DNA of 64,000 nt from Thermohalobaculum sp039187815 (lineage in GTDB: Bacteria > Pseudomonadota > Alphaproteobacteria > Rhodobacterales > Rhodobacteraceae). The stretch is taken from NCBI GenBank assembly GCA_039187815.1, contig JBCCZI010000001.1, positions 1 through 64,000 on the forward strand, given 5' to 3'. Below are positions 1-7,927 of the stretch, piece by piece. A program made the translations under genes and the position numbers. Position 1 is the first letter of the stretch; each line of letters begins with the position of its first letter. The notes beneath the pieces are model-generated. The model saw only the letters and a program-made list of their open reading frames with translations, had not been told where the DNA came from and made no database searches.

Positions 1-105
1 AAGATGAACGGCCTCGATCCGGAAGCCTATCTCCACGACGTCCTCAACCGCATCGCAGACCATCCGATCAATCGCATCCAGGCTCGGCTGCCTTGGAACA
101 TCCTC
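1..105 (+). pseudogene. IS66-family transposase (TnpC), C-terminal end only
   Basis: The first 35 codons read like the extreme C-terminus of IS66-family transposases: an NGLDPEAYL segment, then IADHPINRI and finally LPWN, the order seen just before the stop in TnpC proteins. The frame is open at the left window edge, so the rest of the transposase may lie upstream. After LPWN the frame runs on to 351 with sequence that no longer resembles a transposase, so the native stop seems lost or the element was joined to other DNA. No terminal inverted repeat can be recognised. It is either the end of an intact IS lying mostly outside the window or a remnant. Confidence 0.6.
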
Positions 106-123
106 AGAACAGGCCGAGAAACC

Positions 124-476
124 TCACCGGACGCTTACGATATGGCCGACGCGCGTTGCAATGAACTCTTTGTAGGCTTTGGACCCTGTGACCGCCTGGC
201 GATCCAGCAGATTCGGGTTGTCTATCAGCTCTTGGTGCAGAGCTTTGCCGACGTCGATCTCGACGTTGAGCTCATTGGTGTTCCAGGTGACGTACGTTGG
301 ACTGACTTTCTTTTGAACTTCGCCCCACCAGTCGCCACGAAACAATTGTAATTTTCGCCATCAATCTGCTCTCCAGAAAATAGCTCGAATTCGCCTCCGC
401 TCACCCATATGCGGACCGTGTCCCGGAGCCGTTCAAATGTGTTGAGGAGATGGCGGTCGGTGTGCGGTGGTTCCAC
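124..476 (-). pseudogene. Possible frameshifted gene fragment beside the IS66 end
   Basis: Two overlapping minus-strand frames (476 to about 345, then about 345 to 124) each look protein-like. The first runs through FELFSGEQIDGENYN. A single shift near 340-348 would continue it into FRGDWWGEVQKKVSPTYVTW and on to a stop at 124. The joined product would be about 110 residues with mixed polar and aromatic composition, unlike the Arg/Pro-rich shadow frames elsewhere in this GC-rich window. I do not recognise the family. The stretch is visibly less GC-rich than its neighbours, which fits acquired or decaying DNA next to a transposase end. It could also be non-coding. Confidence 0.3.
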
Positions 477-479
477 CGC
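464..479. terminator. Inverted repeat downstream of ugpC
   Basis: A perfect 7-bp inverted repeat, GCGGTGG-TT-CCACCGC, lies 22 bases past the ugpC stop. There is no T-tract on the minus-strand transcript, so it may be a 3'-end stabilising or pausing hairpin rather than a classical intrinsic terminator. Confidence 0.35.
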
Positions 480-500
480 CGAATATCTTCCTTTGAAAGA

Positions 501-1592
501 TCAGCGCGCGGATGGACGCGCCGCTTCTTCGTGTTCGATTCGCTGGCCATCGGTGTCGAAAACCGACAGCCGGCCCGGTTCAAGATCGAGGCCGATGCCC
601 ATGCCGTCCTCGGGCACCTCGGAGCCGGTGCGCACGATCACCCGGTGCATCTTGCGGTCTTGGAGCAGATCGATGTGCACATAGGTGTCTGCGCCCAGAT
701 GCTCGATCATCTCCACCGTGCCGCCGAGCGGCGTGGTCCCGAGCGGTACCAGCCGGAAGTGCTCGGGCCGAACGCCGACCGACAGTTCGGTTCCATCTGG
801 CTTGTCCGTCTTGGCAAAACCCACCTCGCCGAACCAGATGCCGCCATCGCGTGTCATGGCGGGCAGGATGTTCATGGGCGGGGTCCCGATGAACCCCGCG
901 ACAAAGAGCGAGGAGGGCCTCTCATAGAGCTCCAGCGGCGAGCCGACCTGCTCGATCCTCCCTCCGTTCATCGCTACCAGCCGGTCCGCGAGGGTCATCG
1001 CCTCCACCTGATCGTGAGTCACATAGAGCGATGTGGTCTCCAACTCGCGCTGCAGGCGTTTGATCTCGAGACGCATGGAGACACGCAGCTTGGCATCGAG
1101 ATTGGACAGCGGCTCATCGAACAGAAATAACTTTGGCGAGCGCACGATGGCGCGCCCCATGGCAACGCGTTGACGCTGGCCGCCCGAGAGCTCGCGCGGC
1201 CGACGGGCGAGCAGCCCGCCAAGCTCCAGCCGTTCGGCCGCGTCCCGGACCTTCCGCTTGATGGCCGGTCGGCGTATGCCCCGGTTCTTCAGGCCATAGG
1301 CCAGGTTCTCGAACACGGTCATATGGGGGTACAGCGCGTAATTCTGAAAGACCATGGCGATATCGCGCTCGCCTGGTTCCTTGCGGTTCACCTTCTGGCC
1401 GTCGATCTTCAACGTGCCCTTGGTGATGCTCTCAAGCCCCGCCACCATTCTCAGCAGCGTCGATTTTCCGCAGCCAGAGGGCCCGACGATCACGATCAGC
1501 TCTCCGTCGGCGATCTCAAGATCGATGCCCTGGACGGCATCGACGCCGCCGCGATAGGTCTTGGCCAATCCCTCCATAGTCACGGTTGCCAT
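501..1592 (-). CDS. ugpC: sn-glycerol-3-phosphate ABC transporter ATPase UgpC
   Basis: This is the cytoplasmic ATPase of an ABC importer for sn-glycerol-3-phosphate or glycerophosphodiesters. The 363-residue product has Walker A GPSGCGKST (residues 37-45), Q-loop FQNYALYPHM (about 82-91), signature LSGGQ (135-139), Walker B FLFDEP (about 156-161) and a C-terminal TOBE-like region, which matches MalK/UgpC-type ATPases of about 350-370 residues. The start ATG is preceded by AGGAG at good spacing and directly follows the ugpE stop. The substrate assignment rests on the ugpBAE genes upstream. A related sugar ABC ATPase is possible from sequence alone, but the operon makes UgpC likely. Confidence 0.92.
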   Translation of the reverse strand: MATVTMEGLAKTYRGGVDAVQGIDLEIADGELIVIVGPSGCGKSTLLRMVAGLESITKGTLKIDGQKVNRKEPGERDIAMVFQNYALYPHMTVFENLAYGLKNRGIRRPAIKRKVRDAAERLELGGLLARRPRELSGGQRQRVAMGRAIVRSPKLFLFDEPLSNLDAKLRVSMRLEIKRLQRELETTSLYVTHDQVEAMTLADRLVAMNGGRIEQVGSPLELYERPSSLFVAGFIGTPPMNILPAMTRDGGIWFGEVGFAKTDKPDGTELSVGVRPEHFRLVPLGTTPLGGTVEMIEHLGADTYVHIDLLQDRKMHRVIVRTGSEVPEDGMGIGLDLEPGRLSVFDTDGQRIEHEEAARPSAR

Positions 1593-2531
1593 CTATTTCT
1601 CCTGCTCGGTCAGGCCTTTGACAAAGAGCTTTTGCATTGCCAGCACCACGATGACCGGGGGAAGCATGGCGAGCACGGCTGTCCCCATGATCTCGTTCCA
1701 GATCGGCTCGGCCTCGCCGCTGTTGACCATCCGCTGGATGCCCATGACCACGGTGGTGTAATCGGCATCGGTGGTCACGAGCAGCGGCCACAGATACTGG
1801 TTCCAGCCATAGATGAAGAGAATGATCGTCAACGCTGCGATGTTGGTTCGGCTCATGGGGACCAAGATGTCGCGAAAGAAGCGCCACGGCCCTGCGCCGT
1901 CCATCTTTGCCGCCTCGACCAGTTCGTCTGGGATTGTCAGAAACACCTGTCGGAACAAGAACGTGGCTGTGGCTGAAGCGATCAGCGGCAGGATCAGCCC
2001 TTGATAGGAGTTGAGCAGTGACAGCTTGGGGATCTCGACCTTGATCTCGTATCCGAGCCAGGCCGAGAGCGCGACATCGCCCGAGAGCACATCCCACAGG
2101 CTGCGGACTGGTTTGAACATATCCGCTGCAATATCGAAGGTCGGCAAAATGCGAACCTCGACCGGTAGCATTAGCGTGATGAAGATCATCCAGAAGGCCA
2201 GCATCCGTCCGGGAAAGCGGAAGAACACGACCGCATAGGCGGCTGTCAGCGAGATGACGATTTTGCCCGCCGTGATGCCAAGCGCCATGATCAACGAATT
2301 GGCCATCATCAACCAGACGGGCACGGTGCCGTTGGTGCCCTCGACCAGGATCGCCGAATACGTCTCAAAGCCATTTGTGCCGAACCAGATGGGCAAGGGG
2401 TCTCGCGCCAGCCGCGATCCCTCATGGGTAGAGGCAACGAGCGTCATCCAGATCGGAAAACACACTGCGGCTACGCCGATGATCAGCAGCAGGTGGGTCA
2501 GAAAATCCAGGATGGGTCGGCGTTCGATCAA
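1593..2531 (-). CDS. ugpE: Glycerol-3-phosphate ABC transporter permease UgpE (TTG start)
   Basis: Inner-membrane permease of the ugp importer, 312 residues. The N-terminus IERRPILDFLTHLLL, the LMLPVEVRILPT segment, the EAA loop EAAKMDGAGPWRFF (about 206-219) and the GWNQYLWPLL segment are all UgpE hallmarks. An open frame continues to 2816 but its residues do not resemble any permease. The homologous N-terminus begins at a TTG whose last two bases overlap the ugpA stop (TTGA), so translation is probably coupled. Compared with my recollection of the 281-residue E. coli protein, there is an extra segment of roughly 35 residues (about 139-172) between the LPVEVR segment and the NSYQG segment. 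Confidence 0.9.
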   Translation of the reverse strand: MIERRPILDFLTHLLLIIGVAAVCFPIWMTLVASTHEGSRLARDPLPIWFGTNGFETYSAILVEGTNGTVPVWLMMANSLIMALGITAGKIVISLTAAYAVVFFRFPGRMLAFWMIFITLMLPVEVRILPTFDIAADMFKPVRSLWDVLSGDVALSAWLGYEIKVEIPKLSLLNSYQGLILPLIASATATFLFRQVFLTIPDELVEAAKMDGAGPWRFFRDILVPMSRTNIAALTIILFIYGWNQYLWPLLVTTDADYTTVVMGIQRMVNSGEAEPIWNEIMGTAVLAMLPPVIVVLAMQKLFVKGLTEQEK

Positions 2532-3412
2532 TAGACCACCCTCCGCTCGACATAACGGAACTGGACCGTGGTCATCAGGATCACCAGTGCCATCAGCACC
2601 ACCGATTGGGCGGCCGAGGCGCCATAGTCTTGCCCGACAAAGCCGGTGGAGTAGACCCGGTAGACCAGGGTCGTCGTCGCATCGACCGGGCCGCCACTGG
2701 TCGTCGCATGGATCGTCGCAAAGGTGTCGAAGAACGCATAGACGAGATTGACCACCAGAAGGAAAAACGTGGTCGGCGAGAGCAGCGGCAGCGTGATGGT
2801 CCAGAACCGCGTCCATGGCCCCGCCCTATCGATGGCTGCCGCCTCGATCAGTGATCGCGGGATCGACTGAAGCCCGGCCAGGAAAAACAGGAAGTTGTAG
2901 CTGATTTGCTTCCACACACTGGCGGCGATCACCAGGGCCAAGGCCTGGTTGCCGTCGGCGTAGTGGTTCCACTCGACGCCGGCCGCCGCCATCCAGTTGG
3001 CATAGATCCCAACCGAGGGGTTGAGCAGGAAGTACCAGATCACACCCGCAAGCGCCGGGGCAACTGCATAGGGCCAGATCAGCAAGGTTCGGTAAGCAAG
3101 CGCCAGCCTCAGCACTCGGTTCGCGGCCAGGGCCAGGATCAGAGCGATCGCCATGGCCAGTCCGGTCACGGCCGCGCCAAAGATCAGGGTCCGCCAAAAG
3201 CTCGCCAGATAGCGCGGATCGTCGAACAGCTCTCGATAGTTTGCCAGGCCCACCCATTCACGCGAGAACCCGAACGCATCCTCGATATAGAAGCCTTGCT
3301 CGAGCGCCTGCGCCGCCGGCCAGATAAAGAACAGGACCGTGATCACCAGTTGGGGGGCGACGAGCATGAGGGGCAGCAGTGTCCCCCGAAACCCCGTCCT
3401 GCGCTGTGCCAT
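2528..3412 (-). CDS. ugpA: Glycerol-3-phosphate ABC transporter permease UgpA
   Basis: Inner-membrane permease partner of UgpE, 294 residues, the usual length. The N-terminus carries a hydrophobic segment (LMLVAPQLVITVLFFIWPA), followed by AFGFSREWVGLANYRELF and an EAA loop, EAAAIDRAGPWTRFWTITLP, which couples to the UgpC ATPase. The C-terminal part contains FFDTFATIHATTSGGP, typical of UgpA-type proteins. The start ATG follows a GGGGGA stretch. It is the second gene of the operon, after a 139-base gap from ugpB that holds a strong hairpin, and its stop overlaps the ugpE start. Confidence 0.93.
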   Translation of the reverse strand: MAQRRTGFRGTLLPLMLVAPQLVITVLFFIWPAAQALEQGFYIEDAFGFSREWVGLANYRELFDDPRYLASFWRTLIFGAAVTGLAMAIALILALAANRVLRLALAYRTLLIWPYAVAPALAGVIWYFLLNPSVGIYANWMAAAGVEWNHYADGNQALALVIAASVWKQISYNFLFFLAGLQSIPRSLIEAAAIDRAGPWTRFWTITLPLLSPTTFFLLVVNLVYAFFDTFATIHATTSGGPVDATTTLVYRVYSTGFVGQDYGASAAQSVVLMALVILMTTVQFRYVERRVVY

Positions 3413-3514
3413 CTGTCCCCCGCCTCGCTCTGTGTCGCCGGCGCCCTAAAAGAGCCTCGCCCCGCTTTGAATTCAAGGGTGCACGGGGGCGGTGGCGGCG
3501 ATTGAGCGGTCGTC

Positions 3515-3538
3515 GGGAGGCCGGCTGCGCGGCCTCCC
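3515..3538. promoter_or_regulatory. Hairpin between ugpB and ugpA
   Basis: Perfect 8-bp inverted repeat GGGAGGCC / GGCCTCCC with an 8-base loop in the ugpB-ugpA gap. There is no T-tract in the minus direction. In importer operons a hairpin here commonly protects or attenuates mRNA so that the binding protein is made in excess of the permeases. That role is inferred from position. Confidence 0.5.
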
Positions 3539-3551
3539 CTGTGTGGTTGGC

Positions 3552-4865
3552 TCAGTTCGACTGGCTGTTGGCCGCCTCGAACTTGCGCAGAAGGGCATTG
3601 CCGCGCTCAACGGCCGCATCCATGGCGGTGCGGGCGTCTTTCTGGCCCGACCAGACGGCCTCAAGCTCTTCGTTGATGATGTCGCGGATCTGCACAAAGT
3701 TGCCGTAGCGCAGGCCCTTGGAGTTGGCGGTCGGCGCGTTCAGCGAGAGCTGCTTGATGGCCGTATCTGTACCCGGCGCCGTCTCGTAGTAGCCCTGCTC
3801 TTGCGAGAGCTCCCAGGCGGCGGTCGTGATGGGCACATAGCCGGTCTCCTGGTGCCAGGCCGCCTGGTTCTCAGCCGTCGACAGGAAGGCCAGGAAATCG
3901 GCAACACAGGCGTACTCGGCGCTCTCACCGCCCCTGAGCACCCAGAGGGTCGCGCCACCGATGATCGAGTTCTGCGGAGCCTCGGCCACCGCGGTATCGA
4001 GCGGCATCATGGTCTGGGCAAACTCGAAGTCCTGGATGTCCTTGGCAAAGCCGGCGTAATAGGCAGAGCTGTTGATCCAGAAAATCGTCTCGCCGTTCAC
4101 GAACATCGCCCGGCTGTCGCCGCGGCGCCCGCCGTATTTGAAGAGCCCTTCGTCGCCCATCTTGGCGATGCGATCGATATGGGCGATCACGGCCTCGTTG
4201 TTAAACTCGAACTCGGTACCGAGGCCTGCAAAGCCGTTCTCAAGTGTCCCGGTCGCAATGTTGTGCCAGGCCGAGTAGTTCTCGATCTGCGTCCAGCTCT
4301 GCCAACCGAACGAGAAGGGCGCTTCGACGCCACCCGCTTTAGCGGCTTTCGCTGCGGCGGCCAACTCGTCCCAAGTGGACGGCACTGCGATGCCCAGCTC
4401 CTCGAGCTTGGTCTTGTTGTACCACAGCACCGGGGTCGACGAGTTGAAGGGCAGCGAGAGCAGCTTGCCCTCGGGCGTCGTATAGTAAGAGATCACGGCC
4501 GGCAGATAGGCCGATCGGTCAAAGGGCTTGCCGGTGTCGGCCATCAGATCTTCGACCGGATAGATCGCGCCTTCGGCCGACATCATGGTGGCTGTGCCGA
4601 CCTCGAAAACCTGCACGATGTGAGGTTGTTCGCCTGCGCGGAACGCGGCGATCGCCGAGGTCGTGGTCTCGGTGTAGTTGCCCTTGTAGCTGGCCGTGAG
4701 GTTGCAGCTCGACTGGCTCTGATTAAACTTGACGCTCATCTCGTCGACGATCTCGCCCAGACGGCCGCCCATGGCGTGCCACCAGCTGATCTCGGTGGCC
4801 GCAAGGGACGGCGCCGCAAGGGCGCTGAACGCCGCGGTCAGGGCGAGTGTGGATGCGATCTTCAT
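3552..4865 (-). CDS. ugpB: Periplasmic glycerol-3-phosphate-binding protein UgpB
   Basis: Periplasmic solute-binding protein that delivers sn-glycerol-3-phosphate or glycerophosphodiesters to UgpAE. The 437-residue product starts with a Sec signal peptide (MKIASTLALTAAFSALAAPSLA, probable cut after residue 22). The mature N-terminus TEISWWHAMGG is characteristic of UgpB, and SLPFNSSTPVLWYNK (in the middle region) matches the family's ligand-binding area. The start ATG has an excellent Shine-Dalgarno sequence (GAGGAGG, 6 bases upstream). It is the first gene of ugpBAEC. The phosphate-responsive control known for ugp operons elsewhere cannot be shown here: I see no clear Pho box, but there is a 9-bp inverted repeat at 4941-4972. 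Confidence 0.94.
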   Translation of the reverse strand: MKIASTLALTAAFSALAAPSLAATEISWWHAMGGRLGEIVDEMSVKFNQSQSSCNLTASYKGNYTETTTSAIAAFRAGEQPHIVQVFEVGTATMMSAEGAIYPVEDLMADTGKPFDRSAYLPAVISYYTTPEGKLLSLPFNSSTPVLWYNKTKLEELGIAVPSTWDELAAAAKAAKAGGVEAPFSFGWQSWTQIENYSAWHNIATGTLENGFAGLGTEFEFNNEAVIAHIDRIAKMGDEGLFKYGGRRGDSRAMFVNGETIFWINSSAYYAGFAKDIQDFEFAQTMMPLDTAVAEAPQNSIIGGATLWVLRGGESAEYACVADFLAFLSTAENQAAWHQETGYVPITTAAWELSQEQGYYETAPGTDTAIKQLSLNAPTANSKGLRYGNFVQIRDIINEELEAVWSGQKDARTAMDAAVERGNALLRKFEAANSQSN

Positions 4866-4940
4866 GGGGGACCTCCTCTCTATGCTGGACGTTGGTCGGG
4901 CGCGGACCCGGGCCGTCCTTTGCGTTAGGCCAGGAGCATA

Positions 4941-4972
4941 ACTGAACCGCGGCTGTTTGATAACGGTTCAGT
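4941..4972. promoter_or_regulatory. Operator-like inverted repeat upstream of ugpB
   Basis: Perfect 9-bp inverted repeat ACTGAACCG-N14-CGGTTCAGT centred about 90 bases upstream of the ugpB start. The half-site centres are 23 bases apart, about two helical turns, which suits a dimeric repressor or activator. It is one of the strongest palindromes upstream of any operon here. Identity of the binding protein is unknown. Confidence 0.4.
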
Positions 4973-5042
4973 GACGATACCGCGCCTGCCGACACAGGGT
5001 CCGTCAGGGGGAATAGTTTTGCGGCACCGCAAGGCTGCGCGA

Positions 5043-5064
5043 GGGGGCGCATCTGGGCGCCCCC
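5043..5064. terminator. Hairpin downstream of the binding-protein gene
   Basis: Perfect 8-bp inverted repeat GGGGGCGC / GCGCCCCC with a 6-base loop, 15 bases past the stop of the gene ending at 5080. No clear T-tract follows on the minus strand. It is a likely 3'-end structure separating that transcript from ugpB. Confidence 0.5.
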
Positions 5065-5079
5065 CTGATTGGTCTGCGG

Positions 5080-6678
5080 TCAGGCCTTGAACGACCAGCG
5101 CTCGCCGTTTTTGTGGCCGTCGAGCTCCCAGTTCGAGGCGACCTGATCGGGCAGCGCGATATCTTTCGAGATCGCGTGGGTATAGGCCATGAACAGCGGG
5201 ATGATCGAGGCGCCCTCGTCGCGGACAATGCGCTGCATGTCCACGTAGATCTCGCGGCGCTTGGTGGCGTCGAGCACGGCCCGAGCCTCGACCAGAAGCT
5301 TGTCGAAGCGCTCGTTCGACCATTTGCCTTCGTTCCAGTCCACGCCCGTCTTGTAGATCTGGCTGAAGATCCAGTCCTCGGTCGGGCGGCCACCCCAATA
5401 GCTGGCCGAGAACGGCTGTTTCAGCCAGACATTCGACCAATAGCCATCGTCAGGCGCGCGGTTCAGCTTGATCTCGATGCCGGCCTTGCGCGCGGTTTCC
5501 TGGAACAGGGCGCCCGCGTCGATGGCGCCTTCGAAGGCCGAGGACGCGACGTACAGCTCGACCGAGAGGCTGTCGAGACCCGCCTGCTTGAGGTGGAATT
5601 TCGCCTTGTCCGGATCGAAGGCCCGTGGCTCGAGCTCTTCGGGCGTCGCGCGATAGACATTTGCCGGGCCGACCGGGTGATCGTTGCCGACCTCGCCATA
5701 GCCGAACAGGATGGTCTTCAGCAGCTGCTCACGATCCATCGCCAGCTTGAGCGCCATGCGCACATTGTTGTCGCTGAAGGGATCGACCGTGGCGTGCATC
5801 GGGAAGGTGCAATGCTTGTTGCCATAGGTCGGCACGATCACGATGTTCGGGTTGCGCTTGAGCAGACCCATCGTTTTCGGTTGCAGGTTCGAGATCGAGT
5901 GGATCTGGCCGCCGATCAGGGCCGAGGTGCGCGCGGTCGCATCGGCGATGAAGAGGTTCTCGACCGAGTCGAAATGGGCCGCGCCTTCTTTCCAATAGTT
6001 CGGGTTGCGCTCGACGATCGTTGTGCCGCCCGGCTCATAGCTGACAACCTTGTAGCCGCCGGTACCGGTGCCCGACTCCCAATCGATGCCACCACCGGAG
6101 TTGGCGGGACAGATCGGCAGGTGATAGTCCGAGACGATGAAGGGCCAGTCGGCATTGCCGCCTTTGAGTGTGAAGACTACCGTGTCCTTGCCGTCCGATT
6201 TCACCTCGGTCACCTGGTCGATCAGGCCTTTGGCCGCGCTCTCGGTGCCCTCGCCCATATGGTGGAGGAAGCTTTGGACCACATCCTCGGACTCGAGGCT
6301 TTTGCCGTTGGTGAACTCGACCCCCTGGCGCAGCTTGAATGTCCAGGTGGCAGCGTCCGCCGAGGCCTCCCACGACTCCGCAAGCTCGGCGCGCAGCTGG
6401 TTGTCCGGGCCGATCTCGGTCAAGTTGTTGCGCAGCTGCGAACTGACATTGATCATGTAGGTGTCGAGGATCTTGGCGGGATCCATGCTGTCCGAGGTGG
6501 CGCCACCGGTTAGGGCTTGCTTGAAGGTGCCGCCTTTGGACGGGGCAGCCAGCGCCTTGGTCGCCATGGCCTCAGCCGCAACGACGGTCGTGCCTATCGC
6601 CAGCGCGCCCTCCATAAAGCGGCGGCGGCTGATGCGCCCGGCCTTTAGATCGGCCTTAAGGCCATCGAGTGTGATCAT
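5080..6678 (-). CDS. ABC transporter binding protein, peptide/nickel (DppA/OppA) family, Tat signal
   Basis: Periplasmic solute-binding protein of SBP family 5 (Pfam SBP_bac_5), 532 residues from the chosen start. The N-terminus has a twin-arginine signal (SRRRFMEG, with Arg at residues 18-20) followed by a hydrophobic stretch ending in alanines, so folded export by Tat is likely. Family features include the SMDPAKILDTY region and NPNYWKEG. The ATG at 6678 is preferred over upstream in-frame ATGs because GGGAG lies 8 bases before it. No cognate permease or ATPase gene is adjacent. It overlaps the 3' end of the LAB_N gene by 23 bases. The ligand (oligopeptide or other) cannot be read from sequence. 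Confidence 0.85.
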   Translation of the reverse strand: MITLDGLKADLKAGRISRRRFMEGALAIGTTVVAAEAMATKALAAPSKGGTFKQALTGGATSDSMDPAKILDTYMINVSSQLRNNLTEIGPDNQLRAELAESWEASADAATWTFKLRQGVEFTNGKSLESEDVVQSFLHHMGEGTESAAKGLIDQVTEVKSDGKDTVVFTLKGGNADWPFIVSDYHLPICPANSGGGIDWESGTGTGGYKVVSYEPGGTTIVERNPNYWKEGAAHFDSVENLFIADATARTSALIGGQIHSISNLQPKTMGLLKRNPNIVIVPTYGNKHCTFPMHATVDPFSDNNVRMALKLAMDREQLLKTILFGYGEVGNDHPVGPANVYRATPEELEPRAFDPDKAKFHLKQAGLDSLSVELYVASSAFEGAIDAGALFQETARKAGIEIKLNRAPDDGYWSNVWLKQPFSASYWGGRPTEDWIFSQIYKTGVDWNEGKWSNERFDKLLVEARAVLDATKRREIYVDMQRIVRDEGASIIPLFMAYTHAISKDIALPDQVASNWELDGHKNGERWSFKA

Positions 6679-7105
6679 CCCTATGTCTCCCATTGCGCGC
6701 GGGTCCTCGCCCACACAGGTTTTCATCGGCAGAGCCTATGCGCGCCGGGTCGCGGGGCCAAGCCCCAATGGCCCCGTATGGCGGTGTGCTGCCAGACCGA
6801 CGATCGACGCGGATCAGCCAGAGATTGCGCAGATACACCACGGCTCCAAAGCTTTGGGCGAGGATGATCACGATGTCGCGACGCAGCACGCCATAGACCA
6901 GCAGCATCGCGGCGCCGGCTAGGGACAGCCACCAGAAGGCCACCGGCACAATCGAGCGACGGGCGCGCTCGGAGGCCAGCCACTGGATCACCATGCGCGC
7001 CATGAAGACCGCTTGGGCGGCAAGTCCGAACAGCGCGAGCCAGACGGCGGGCCAGGTCTCGACCAACAGCGCCTGGGCTAGCCAGTCCGGTGGCGTCCCG
7101 CTCAT
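6656..7105 (-). CDS. Lipid A biosynthesis N-terminal domain (LAB_N) membrane protein
   Basis: Small membrane protein of 149 residues. The core (about residues 10-100) matches the LAB_N domain: ALFGLAAQAVFMARMVIQW, then ERARRSIVPVAFWWLSLAG, then YLRNLWLIR. The domain is named for its position at the N-terminus of some lipid-A-disaccharide synthases but is often stand-alone beside GT2 glycosyltransferases, as here. It probably holds three membrane segments. The last 45 or so residues have no membrane character and run into the next gene. The start ATG overlaps the stop of the upstream GT2 gene (ATGA). A role in lipid-linked sugar transfer or flipping is inferred from neighbours. Confidence 0.8.
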   Translation of the reverse strand: MSGTPPDWLAQALLVETWPAVWLALFGLAAQAVFMARMVIQWLASERARRSIVPVAFWWLSLAGAAMLLVYGVLRRDIVIILAQSFGAVVYLRNLWLIRVDRRSGSTPPYGAIGAWPRDPARIGSADENLCGRGPARNGRHRDDHTRWP

Positions 7106-7854
7106 GCCCGGGGCCGGCCGGGCGGGCGCTCGGGCAGAAGATCGGGCAGCCGCCGCCGTCGCAGCAGCCACCAGACACCGATCAGATCGGTCAAACCCAC
7201 CACGGCTCGGCCGAGATTGGTGTACTTTGATCGCCCGGCTTCCCGTGCCCGGTGGCTGACATCGACCAGAGCGACCCGGTAGCCCTCGCGTTTCACCAGC
7301 GCAGGCAGATACCGGTGCACATGATCGAAGAACGGCAGCGACAGAAACACCTCGCGGGGGAAGGCCTTGAGCCCGCACCCGGTGTCGCGCGTATCATCGC
7401 GCAGGATCGCTGCCCTAAGTTTGTTCGCAAGACGCGAGGCGATCTTTTTCGACGGGTTATCCTGACGATCGATCCGCTGGCCCGCGACGAGGCCCAGGCC
7501 GGGCTCGCCGTCGAGCAACGGCGTCAGCAGCTTGGGGATCTCGGCCGGCGGATTCTGGTTGTCCCCATCGATGGTGCAGACGAACGGCGCACGGGCGGCC
7601 AGGACGCCAGAGCGCACCGCCGCGGACTGGCCGCAGGGGCGCGCGTGGCCGATCTCGCGCAACCAGGGAAACCGCAACTGCAAGGCGGCGATGCGTTCCG
7701 ATGTCGCATCGGTCGAACCGTCATTGACGAAAATGGCCTCAAACGGACCCAGCGGATCACAAGCGGCGAAGATTTCCTCGGCCATGGGCGTCACCGCGTC
7801 AGCCTCGTTCAGCATCGGCGCGACCACGCTGAAACGGGGGGGCGGTTGGGTCAT
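7102..7854 (-). CDS. GT2 glycosyltransferase, dolichol-phosphate-mannose-synthase-like
   Basis: Family 2 glycosyltransferase of 250 residues that likely transfers a sugar from a nucleotide donor to a polyprenyl phosphate. Visible motifs are FSVVAPMLNEAD at the N-terminus, FVNDGSTDAT, the metal-binding DGD in CTIDGDNQNPP, DTGCGLKAF, and a C-terminal SKYTNLGRAVVGLTDL segment typical of DPM1/ArnC-like enzymes. The long frame extending to 8484 is not similar to anything at its N-terminus, and the ATG at 7854 starts exactly where homology begins. The gene sits between a GT39 enzyme and the LAB_N protein, a set consistent with making and using an undecaprenyl-linked sugar for envelope decoration. 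Confidence 0.88.
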   Translation of the reverse strand: MTQPPPRFSVVAPMLNEADAVTPMAEEIFAACDPLGPFEAIFVNDGSTDATSERIAALQLRFPWLREIGHARPCGQSAAVRSGVLAARAPFVCTIDGDNQNPPAEIPKLLTPLLDGEPGLGLVAGQRIDRQDNPSKKIASRLANKLRAAILRDDTRDTGCGLKAFPREVFLSLPFFDHVHRYLPALVKREGYRVALVDVSHRAREAGRSKYTNLGRAVVGLTDLIGVWWLLRRRRLPDLLPERPPGRPRA

Positions 7855-7927
7855 CGGTCCTCGTCCTGCTTGGCGACGACCATAGTCGAGCCGACTTGCC
7901 GAGCCAAGGGGCGGCCCAAATGGGACA

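Noticed and set aside
2532..2816. N-terminal extension of ugpE up to an upstream ATG
   Set aside because: It lies within ugpA in another frame and reads His/Arg-rich; permease similarity begins at the TTG at 2531.
3492..4928. 478-codon plus-strand open frame opposite ugpB
   Set aside because: Shadow frame; ugpB has an excellent ribosome-binding site and signal peptide.
4866..5079. tRNA gene in the ugpB upstream gap
   Set aside because: No T-loop (GGTTCGAAT-like) sequence or cloverleaf; the only structures are the palindrome and the hairpin listed. The other large gaps were checked the same way with the same result.
5113..6513. 466-codon plus-strand open frame opposite the peptide-type binding protein
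   Set aside because: Shadow frame; the opposite strand carries a clear Tat signal and family motifs.
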